DNA of 13,722 nt from JADJNW01 sp046314415 (lineage in GTDB: Bacteria; Bacteroidota; Bacteroidia; Chitinophagales; Saprospiraceae): contig JBKBWT010000168.1 in assembly GCA_046314415.1 (NCBI GenBank), positions 1 to 13,722 on the forward strand, read 5' to 3'. The notes beneath the pieces were generated by a model. That model did not search any database, had not been told where the DNA came from, and was given only the letters and a program-made list of their open reading frames with translations. Shown in pieces: positions 1 to 6,556 of the stretch (its first letter is position 1; every line of letters starts with the position of its first letter). The position numbers and the translations under genes were made by a program.

Positions 1-3000
1 GATAATTGTGGTTTGAAACGAACTGGCGTTCGACCGGGTACACCCACCAATGATGGCTGCGAATGGACGGTCACTCACGAATACTATGCCATTGACAATT
101 GTAACAATGAAGCCACTTGTACCCAGACCTTTACTTGGATAGTGGACGGAGGAGCACCTACCTTGATTGATTGTCCAGATGGTGGAGACTTAGGTTGCAA
201 TCCAGATCCTTCGGAATATGCACCGACCGCTGCTGTGTGGGATGATGAATGTGGAACAATCGCTGAAGAAGGCGTTCGCGCAGGTACGCCAAGCAACGAT
301 GGCTGCGAATGGACGGTCACCCACGAATACAATGCGATTGACAATTGCAACAATGAAGCCACTTGCACCCAAACCTTCACCTGGACGATTGATACCGAAG
401 ACCCACAGTTGGTATCTTGTCCGGCAGGAAGTAATTTAGGTTGTAATCCTGATGCGTCCGAATATGCCCCCACTACTGCACAATGGACGGATAACTGTGG
501 ATTGAAGGAAACGGGTGTGCGGGAAGGAACACCGACTAGTAACGGCTGTAACTGGACGGTGACGCATGAATACTATGCCATTGATAATTGTGATAATGAA
601 AGCACTTGCACGAAAACCTTCACCTGGACCATAGATACGCAGGATCCAGTGCTACAAAATTGCCCGGCAGGTGGCGATTTAGGATTCAATCCAGCTCCGG
701 CTGCATACGCGCCTGGCACAGCACAGTGGAGTGATAATTGTGGTTTGAAACAAACCGGTGTCCGCCCCGGTACACCCACCAATGATGGCTGTAATTGGAC
801 GGTGACGCATGAATATTATGCAATTGATAATTGCAATAATGAAGCCACTTGCACCCAGACCTTTACCTGGCAAGTAGATGGAAGCCAACCTACATTGGTA
901 TCTTGTCCGGCAGGCGGAAATTTAGGTTGTAACCCAGATCCTTCTGAGTACGCACCTACTGATGCAGACTGGGATGATGAATGTGGAACAATAGCAGAAG
1001 AAGGCGTTCGGGAAGGTACACCTACCAATAACGGTTGCACCTGGATGGTCACTCATCAGTACTATGCAAAAGACGAAGCTGGCAACGAAAGCACTTGCAC
1101 CCAGACTTTTACCTGGACAGTGGATACCCAAAACCCAACCGTTGTTGCTTGCCCGGCAGGTGGCGACTTAGGATTCAATCCGGCTCCTACGGCGTATGCG
1201 CCTGGCACGGCACAATGGAGTGATAATTGTGGTTTGAAACGAACTGGCGTTCGACCGGGTACACCCACCAATGATGGCTGCGAATGGACGGTCACTCACG
1301 AATACTATGCCATTGACAATTGTAACAATGAAGCCACCTGTACCCAGACCTTTACTTGGATAGTGGACGGAGGAGCACCTACCTTGATCGATTGTCCAGA
1401 CGGGGGAGACTTAGGTTGCAATCCAGATCCTTCGGAATATGCACCGACTGCTGCCGTGTGGGATGATGCCTGTGGAACAATCGCTGAAGAAGGCGTTCGT
1501 GCAGGTACGCCAAGCAACGATGGCTGCGAATGGACGGTCACGCATGAATACTATGCCATTGACGAGGTGGGCAATGAAAACACTTGTACACAAACCTTTA
1601 CCTGGACACAAGATACGGAAGATCCACAACTAGTGTCTTGTCCAGTTGGGGGAGAACTAGGTTGTAACCCAAGCGCTGCTGCCTATGCACCTGCTACTGC
1701 GACCTGGACTGACAATTGTGGTATAAAAAACAAGGGGGTTCGTGCAGGTACACCAACGCGGATTGGCTGTAACTGGACGGTGACGCACGAATACTATGCC
1801 ATTGACAATTGTGGAAATGAAGCGACTTGCACCCAAACCTTTACCTGGACGGCAGATACGGAAGACCCACAAATCGTATCTTGTCCGGCAGGTGGTAATT
1901 TAGGTTGCAATCCTGATGCCTCAGCCTATGCGCCCGGCGCGGCACAATGGACGGATAACTGTGGCTTGCAGGAAATGGGCGTCCGCGAAGGCATACCCAC
2001 CAACAATGGCTGTAACTGGACGGTGACGCATGAATACTATGCCATTGATAATTGTGACAATGAAAGGACGTGTACCCAAACGTTTACCTGGAAGGTAGAT
2101 ACAGAAGCACCCACGTGTGTCTATACAGGTACTATTCCGACACTGACCTGTGGGGTAGATGTAATGCCTGATCTGCGCGGCTCTTTAAGTAAGTCCGATA
2201 ATTGTTCTGCTGCTAATAAAATCACAGTGGTACAAAACCCGGCTCCGGGAACACCCATTGCAGGTAGTCTGACGGTAACCTTCAGCGTGACGGATGAATG
2301 CAACAACACCGGCACTTGCGAACTCAGCATTTCTTGTATTCCACCTAGCGGGGGCTGTACCTATACGCCTGGCTATTGGAAAAATCACGCCGAGGATATT
2401 TGTGTCGAAAATATTCCTTGTGTCGGAAATCCGCTGAAAGCAGTGGCAGGGAATGGGAATAATCCTTGGGTAATTTTAGCACGTGCTTATGCCGCTGCTT
2501 ATCTGAACAAAGTTTGTGCTGAAGCCAGTGTGGAAAGTATTCAGGCAGAATTTGATAAAGCAGCAAATTTACTGTGTACGTACGATCAGGCTTATGCTGC
2601 CAGACTTAGAGGTAGCGCCCGCGCAGAGTGGACTGCACTTGCTAATAAAATTGATCTTTTCAACAACGGTTTAGTCGGTCCGCCACATTGTACAACTCCT
2701 TTGTCCAACTTGAATAGCAAGGAGGAAGGTCCTAAATTGAATATCCATACAGAACTGGATGTGATTGCCTTCCCCAATCCTTTTACGCAGTCAACTACCA
2801 TTCGTTTTGTCGTGGCGTATGATAGCCAGGTGACAATTGATGTGTTCAACACGGCTGGTCAACAAATTACCACGCTCTTTAAAGGAAAAGTAGCTGCAAA
2901 TGTTACCCAGGATGTGCTATTCAGTCCTGATAAGGCCGATGGTGAAATTTATTTCTACCCGATTACAACGGAAAGGGGTACTACCTTTGGTAAGCTGGTT

Positions 3001-3012
3001 TCGACTCAATAA
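1..3012 (+). CDS. Secreted HYR-like repeat protein with T9SS C-terminal domain (5'-truncated)
   Basis: The reading frame is open from the first base, so the true start lies upstream; 1003 residues are visible, numbered here from the window edge. Eight full units of 81-82 residues plus a ninth partial unit run to about residue 705. Each has the pattern GVRxGTP, GCxWTVTHEYYAID, TCTQTFTW, D-x-x-x-P, CPxG, LGCNP, YAP and CG, with up to six cysteines. This resembles the HYR-like (4-Cys) domains of secreted Bacteroidota proteins. A divergent HYR-like segment (about 706-779) follows, then a cysteine-containing domain opening with TPGYWKNH (about 786-905), and finally a type A T9SS sorting domain (about 920-1003) with IAFPNPF, a central VFNTAGQQI strand and a C-terminal GKLVSTQ. 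The protein is probably exported by the Por system and held at, or released from, the surface. Adhesive or structural function is inference; no catalytic motif is seen. A terminator follows closely. Confidence 0.88.
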   Translation, partial: DNCGLKRTGVRPGTPTNDGCEWTVTHEYYAIDNCNNEATCTQTFTWIVDGGAPTLIDCPDGGDLGCNPDPSEYAPTAAVWDDECGTIAEEGVRAGTPSNDGCEWTVTHEYNAIDNCNNEATCTQTFTWTIDTEDPQLVSCPAGSNLGCNPDASEYAPTTAQWTDNCGLKETGVREGTPTSNGCNWTVTHEYYAIDNCDNESTCTKTFTWTIDTQDPVLQNCPAGGDLGFNPAPAAYAPGTAQWSDNCGLKQTGVRPGTPTNDGCNWTVTHEYYAIDNCNNEATCTQTFTWQVDGSQPTLVSCPAGGNLGCNPDPSEYAPTDADWDDECGTIAEEGVREGTPTNNGCTWMVTHQYYAKDEAGNESTCTQTFTWTVDTQNPTVVACPAGGDLGFNPAPTAYAPGTAQWSDNCGLKRTGVRPGTPTNDGCEWTVTHEYYAIDNCNNEATCTQTFTWIVDGGAPTLIDCPDGGDLGCNPDPSEYAPTAAVWDDACGTIAEEGVRAGTPSNDGCEWTVTHEYYAIDEVGNENTCTQTFTWTQDTEDPQLVSCPVGGELGCNPSAAAYAPATATWTDNCGIKNKGVRAGTPTRIGCNWTVTHEYYAIDNCGNEATCTQTFTWTADTEDPQIVSCPAGGNLGCNPDASAYAPGAAQWTDNCGLQEMGVREGIPTNNGCNWTVTHEYYAIDNCDNERTCTQTFTWKVDTEAPTCVYTGTIPTLTCGVDVMPDLRGSLSKSDNCSAANKITVVQNPAPGTPIAGSLTVTFSVTDECNNTGTCELSISCIPPSGGCTYTPGYWKNHAEDICVENIPCVGNPLKAVAGNGNNPWVILARAYAAAYLNKVCAEASVESIQAEFDKAANLLCTYDQAYAARLRGSARAEWTALANKIDLFNNGLVGPPHCTTPLSNLNSKEEGPKLNIHTELDVIAFPNPFTQSTTIRFVVAYDSQVTIDVFNTAGQQITTLFKGKVAANVTQDVLFSPDKADGEIYFYPITTERGTTFGKLVSTQ
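25..2118 (+). repeat. Tandem 243/246-bp coding repeats (8 full + 1 partial)
   Basis: Units begin at 25, 271, 514, 757, 1003, 1246, 1492, 1735 and 1978 (each at the GVR codons). Units 1, 4 and 6 are 246 bp (82 codons) and end in D-D-x-C-G-T-I-A-E-E; the others are 243 bp and end in a D-N-C-G type sequence. Positions 1-270 and 1222-1491 are nearly identical, with eight differences by eye, and only one of these changes an amino acid (Glu to Ala). This gives a higher-order period of 1221 bp (five units). The ninth unit is cut short at the T-x-x-x-P-T-C junction near 2118, where a divergent domain takes over. Confidence 0.9.
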
Positions 3013-3068
3013 GTGTTTTTCAGAGATAGAGTGGGTTAAATTTTGATTCACTCACCAGGTCATTTTGC

Positions 3069-3110
3069 AAAAGGATTAGGAAACTGTACGGTTTCCTAAT
3101 CCTTTTTATT
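3069..3110 (+). terminator. Rho-independent terminator of the repeat-protein gene
   Basis: A perfect 16-bp stem (3069-3084 with 3091-3106) with a 6-base loop is followed by a T-rich tract. It starts 57 bases after the stop codon at 3012. The left arm begins AAAAGGATTAGG and the right arm is its exact complement. The A-rich base of the left arm could also support some termination on the minus strand. Its T-tract runs directly into the first unit of the dyad array. Confidence 0.88.
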
Positions 3111-3665
3111 TTTAGTTCTGAACATCAAGCTTTTAGTTCAGAACTTCAAAGAAGTAGTTGGGTAACTTCAACACTTTAGTTCAAAACATCAAGGAAGTAG
3201 TTAGGTAACTTCAATGCTTTAGTTCAGAACATCGAGGCTTTAGTTCGGAACTTAAAGGAAGTAGTTGGGTAACTTCAACACTTTAGTTCAAAACATCAAC
3301 ACTTTAGTTCAGAACATCAAGGAAGTAGTTAGATAACTTCAATGCTTTAGTTCAAAATTTCAATGCTTTAGTTCAGAACTTGTAGGTAGTAGTTCAAAAC
3401 ATCAAAGCTTTAGTTCGAAACATCAACACTTTAGTTCGGAACATCAACGTTTTAGTTCAAAACATCAAGGAAGTAGTTGGGTAACTTCGACACTTTAGTT
3501 CAAAACATCAAGGCTTTAGTTCGGAATATCAAGGAAGTAGTTAGGTAACTTCAATGCTTTAGTTCAGAACTTGTAGGTAGTAGTTCAAAACATCAAAAAA
3601 GTAGTTAGATAACATCAACACTTTAGTTCAGAACTTGAAGCAAGTAGTTCGGAACTACAAAAATG
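3111..3665. repeat. Phased array of 26 short dyads, 21/22-bp period
   Basis: Counting from each TAG of TAGTT, units start at 3113, 3134, 3155, 3177, 3198, 3220, 3241, 3262, 3284, 3305, 3326, 3348, 3369, 3390, 3411, 3432, 3453, 3474, 3496, 3517, 3538, 3560, 3581, 3602, 3624 and 3645. Eighteen intervals are 21 bp and seven are 22 bp. Every unit has GTT, and 24 of 26 have the matching AAC (the units at 3348 and 3517 have AAT). The 21-bp units read GTT-C-n-n-AAC; the 22-bp units read GTT-(G/A)G(G/A)T-AAC. The extra base is always inside the dyad, so the gap from one AAC to the next GTT stays at 12 bp. Stop codons recur and no open frame covers the array, so it is non-coding. The function is unknown. 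An array of protein-binding sites is the simplest guess, and iteron-like DNA is another. Confidence 0.9.
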
Positions 3666-3846
3666 TATTGTTATAGCAATCCGCAAGCGTTGTTTAGCCG
3701 GACGAAGCGCCGCTCTTTTTTACTCGATTAAAAAGCCCTATCTTTAAGCGCGCAAAAAACGGGCAGTGCGCAGCCGGATTTAAGAATTCCTTAATTAACC
3801 AGTGTTCTAAAAAAGCGTTATTGGTAGGGTAAAGCAAAGCAATCGA
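3666..3846. other. Leader region before the OstA-like gene
   Basis: This 181-bp non-coding stretch separates the dyad array from the ATG at 3847. It should hold the promoter of the OstA-like gene, but I see no convincing TTTG / TAnnTTTG pair. The nearest match is TATCTTTA at 3739-3746, which lacks a good upstream element. Confidence 0.35.
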
Positions 3847-5028
3847 ATGAGGAACAGACCAATATATCAGTGGATGATCTTGTTGAGCATGTGGGTAGGG
3901 GGTATCAACAGTGCGGTGTTGGCGCAGCAGCCCAGCAATAAAGCGAGCAAGGTGGATGTAAAATTTGCGGATAATTTTTTTAATATTATTCAGGAGGAAA
4001 ATAAAACCTTGCAGAAGTTCGTCGGGCATGTGGAGTTGAAGCAAGACAGTATCTACATGTATTGTGATTCGGCGATCATTGAAGACAACCTGTTTGTCAC
4101 CGCGATGGGCAATGTAATCATTCAGCAAGGCGATACCACCAGCGCTTTTGCTGATTCTCTGAAATACCGGGGCGATACGAAGCAGGCGGCGCTTTTTGGC
4201 AACGTGTCTTTGGTAAATGGCTCGCAAAAGTTATTTACCAATCAACTTAATTATGATTTAAGTACGAAAACAGCCACGTATTTCAGCGGTGCCACGATGA
4301 CTAATAACACCACGCAGTTGAGCAGCAAGCGCGGCTATTATTATGTGAAAAACGATGAAGTGTATTTCCGCGACAGCGTGGTGGTCGTTGATCCGCAGTT
4401 CAACTTGCGTTCTGATACTTTAAAATTTAATACCAAAAGTCGCACGGTTTTCTTCCTCGGACCCACCCTGATCAAGACCGATACCAGCCGGATTTATTGT
4501 GAAGCGGGTTATTACAATACCCAAACGGAAGAGGCGGAATTCAGAAAAAATGCTCAGTATCAGCGGGGTACGCAGGAGGCTGTGGCGGATACGATGTATT
4601 ACAATGGGAAGAAAAAAGAGTACGTACTGCGCGGCAACGCCCGTTTTACCGATGAAAATCAGAACGCGACAGCCGATCGGATCCGGTACGAGCAAAACAA
4701 AGACAAGTATTACCTGACCGGCAATGCGAATTACCGCGATTCAACGCGGAATATCGTTTCGGAAGAAATCATTTACGACCGCAAAAACGAATTGTATTCT
4801 ACCAAAGGGCGTTCGCGCATCAGCGATCCCCCGCAGATTCTGGAAGCCGATGCGGTGGCTTATACGCAAATCAATGGTACGGGTGTCGCCTCAGGTAATG
4901 TGGTGTGGCAGGATACTTCCGCCAATTTGACGATTGTGGCCGAACAAGCCAATTATAATCGTGCTACCAATTATTTGAAAGCCACGGGGGGTAAAAACGG
5001 GCGACCTTTGCTCATTACCAAAGCGTAA
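3847..5028 (+). CDS. OstA/LptA-like protein, N-terminal part (ends at premature stop)
   Basis: The first 393 codons of an OstA-like gene. An N-terminal signal peptide (about residues 1-26, ending V-L-A-Q) is followed by repeated short strand-turn segments such as GHVELKQDSIYMYCDSA (60-76), GNVIIQQGDTTSAFADSLKY, GNARF and GNANY. Such G-N-V / Y-D / D-S-L-x-Y repeats are typical of the OstA/LptA beta-jellyroll family, whose members bind lipopolysaccharide in the periplasm and help pass it to the outer membrane. The frame ends at TAA 5026-5028, but similar sequence continues in the same frame to 5703, so this is probably the front of a longer protein of about 618 codons. The ATG at 3847 is chosen because the signal peptide starts there. 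No Shine-Dalgarno sequence is seen, as is usual in Bacteroidota. LPS transport is inferred from the family. Confidence 0.8.
   Translation: MRNRPIYQWMILLSMWVGGINSAVLAQQPSNKASKVDVKFADNFFNIIQEENKTLQKFVGHVELKQDSIYMYCDSAIIEDNLFVTAMGNVIIQQGDTTSAFADSLKYRGDTKQAALFGNVSLVNGSQKLFTNQLNYDLSTKTATYFSGATMTNNTTQLSSKRGYYYVKNDEVYFRDSVVVVDPQFNLRSDTLKFNTKSRTVFFLGPTLIKTDTSRIYCEAGYYNTQTEEAEFRKNAQYQRGTQEAVADTMYYNGKKKEYVLRGNARFTDENQNATADRIRYEQNKDKYYLTGNANYRDSTRNIVSEEIIYDRKNELYSTKGRSRISDPPQILEADAVAYTQINGTGVASGNVVWQDTSANLTIVAEQANYNRATNYLKATGGKNGRPLLITKA
5026..5028 (+). other. In-frame TAA interrupting the OstA-like gene
   Basis: The stop lies between ...LLITKA and HDSLYLASDTLLATQ in one continuous frame, with no shift on either side. 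A single C-to-T change (CAA to TAA) would explain it. The base after the stop is C, a context known to favour some readthrough. It may be a real nonsense mutation, a sequencing error or, less likely, programmed readthrough. Confidence 0.75.
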
Positions 5029-5703
5029 CACGACTCTTTATACCTTGCATCCGATACTTTGTTGGCAACGCAAACGATTGATACCCTGAAGAATGACACG
5101 GTACGTACGCTGTTCGCGTATTATAAAGTGCGGATATACAAAAAGAATTTGCAGGCGGTCTGTGATTCGCTGAGTTATATCACCACTGATTCCACGTTTC
5201 GCTTATTTAAAGACCCGATCGTGTGGTCGGACACTTCGCAGTTTGTGGCGGATACGGTGCATATCTTGCTAAAAAATGAACGGATTGACCGGGTGCTGCT
5301 GCGCAACAATGCTTTTATTGTGAACTCGCCCGATGAAGTTTTTTTCAACCAGATTAAAGGTCGGAACATCACTGCGTATTTTGACAGCACCGAGTTGCGG
5401 CGTATGAATGTGGAAGGCAATGCCGAAGCCGTTTATTACGCACTGGATGATAAAGGCGGCTATGTGGGCGTCAATAAAACCGTAGCCAGCGAGATGTTAT
5501 TGAATTTTGGGAACAACCAGATTGATAATATTCGGTTTTACGAAAAACCCAAATCGGATTTATTACCCATGCGGCAAGCCAATCATGAAGAGCTGAAAAT
5601 GCCCGGCTTCCGTTGGGAGACCAGACTTCGTCCGCGGTCGCCGGATGATGTATTGACGGTTTTTGAAAATCTTCAACCACCACCAAGTTTAGGCAAGCGA
5701 TGA
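5029..5703 (+). pseudogene. OstA/LptA-like protein, C-terminal part (same frame after the stop)
   Basis: 224 residues continue the OstA-like protein in the same frame. They begin HDSLYLASDTLLATQ, a typical internal OstA-like strand pattern, and go on with repeats such as Y-Y-K-V-R-I-Y-K-K-N-L-Q-A-V-C-D-S-L-S-Y and GNAEAVYY. The segment has no signal peptide and no ATG before 5404; the only early start would be TTG at 5059, in the middle of a conserved-looking repeat. Independent expression as a functional periplasmic protein is therefore doubtful. It ends R-P-R-S-P-D-D-V-L-T-V-F-E-N-L, and its stop overlaps the start of the next gene in ATGA (5700-5703), which points to translational coupling in the intact operon. 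Confidence 0.72.
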
Positions 5704-6461
5704 GTTACCAAAAGCTACTATTAACCGGCTACTTATGCGCTTTGGTTATAGCGCTACAGGCAGCTGACCCGACGGCGCAACTGGCAAGCGCAAATGCAGC
5801 TTACCAACAAAATGATTTTGCTGGGGCTATTCAGCAGTACGAAGCCTTATTACAAAAAGGCTATCATTCAGAGGCATTGTATTATAATTTGGGCAATAGT
5901 TATTACAGAACCAACAATTTAGGTAAAGCTGTGCTCAATTATGAACGAGCGCTGTTGCTCGACCCCAATGATACGGACATCCAGCATAATCTAAGTTTGG
6001 TGCGCGATCGGTTACCCGATGAGATTGATGCCCTGCCGACGTTCTTTTTAGCTCGTTGGTGGAATGGCTTAAGTGGCTGGTTGTCAGCGCAGTATTGGTC
6101 GATAATGACCATAGGACTGGTATGGTTGAGCGTAGCCGGACTCACCTTGTGGCTGCTTGGAAGCGCACGCCGGTACAAAAAAATAGGCTTCATCGCTGGA
6201 CTTAGCTTGTTGGTATTGAGTTTGTTGACCTTTGCCTTGGCAGGTAGTCGCAACCAAACCATAGCAAATAGCAACCGGGCAGTAGTACAGGCAAAGGAAA
6301 TTGTGCTGCGCAGTGCGCCGGATGAAGCCAGTAAAGCGGTTTTTACCTTACATGCGGGTACAACGATACAATTGCTGGATCAGATTGGCAAGTGGCATAA
6401 AGTTGTTTTACAAAATGGAGAGCAGGGGTGGTTACCGGATGCATCTTTTGAACAGATTTAA
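5700..6461 (+). CDS. BatE-like TPR and SH3 domain membrane protein
   Basis: 253 residues. An N-terminal signal segment (about 1-22) is followed by two tetratricopeptide repeats (about 26-55, A-N-A-A-Y-Q-Q-N-D-F; and 57-90, with Y-Y-N-L-G-N-S-Y-Y and ERALLLDPND). Two membrane helices (about 133-154 and 162-182) come next, then a C-terminal bacterial SH3 domain (about 194-253) with the pattern V-L-R-S-A-P ... G-T-T-I ... W-H-K-V ... G-E-Q-G-W-L-P. This order matches BatE-type proteins of the Bacteroidota Bat (aerotolerance) clusters, but no batA-D genes are in view, so the name is by domain layout only. TPRs suggest a protein-protein role in the envelope. The start overlaps the OstA-like stop by four bases. 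Confidence 0.82.
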   Translation: MSYQKLLLTGYLCALVIALQAADPTAQLASANAAYQQNDFAGAIQQYEALLQKGYHSEALYYNLGNSYYRTNNLGKAVLNYERALLLDPNDTDIQHNLSLVRDRLPDEIDALPTFFLARWWNGLSGWLSAQYWSIMTIGLVWLSVAGLTLWLLGSARRYKKIGFIAGLSLLVLSLLTFALAGSRNQTIANSNRAVVQAKEIVLRSAPDEASKAVFTLHAGTTIQLLDQIGKWHKVVLQNGEQGWLPDASFEQI

Positions 6462-6485
6462 AGCAGTGTAAAGCAGTAAGTATCT

Positions 6486-6524
6486 AAAAAACAAAAACCC
6501 TATCCTTCATGAAAAAAGATAGGG
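6486..6524 (-). terminator. Terminator of rplU-rpmA
   Basis: Read on the minus strand, the hairpin is CCCTATC (6524-6518) paired with GATAGGG (6504-6498), with a 13-base loop. It is followed by a T-rich tract (6497-6486) and lies 33 bases past the rpmA stop. The plus side lacks a T-run, so the hairpin mainly serves the minus strand, although the BatE-like gene converges on it. Confidence 0.72.
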
Positions 6525-6556
6525 CTGAAAAACATAAAGCTATGAAAACTAATTCA

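Noticed and set aside
84..1872. Several similar 69-129-codon minus-strand open frames in the HYR repeats
   Set aside because: They recur because the coding repeat recurs; they are antisense shadows without start or regulatory signals of their own.
3111..3665. CRISPR array
   Set aside because: There are no long identical repeats alternating with unique spacers; units are only 21-22 bp, spacers are themselves conserved, and no cas genes are present.
3111..3665. Coding heptad repeat (21 bp = 7 codons)
   Set aside because: The 22-bp units shift the frame seven times, and TAG/TAA codons recur in the units, so no continuous protein is possible.
3694..4227. 177-codon open frame on the minus strand overlapping the OstA-like start
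   Set aside because: Most of it is antisense to a gene with a clear signal peptide and family pattern. The tail beyond 3847 (3846-3694) looks somewhat protein-like but matches nothing I recognise; a decayed gene there is possible but unsupported.
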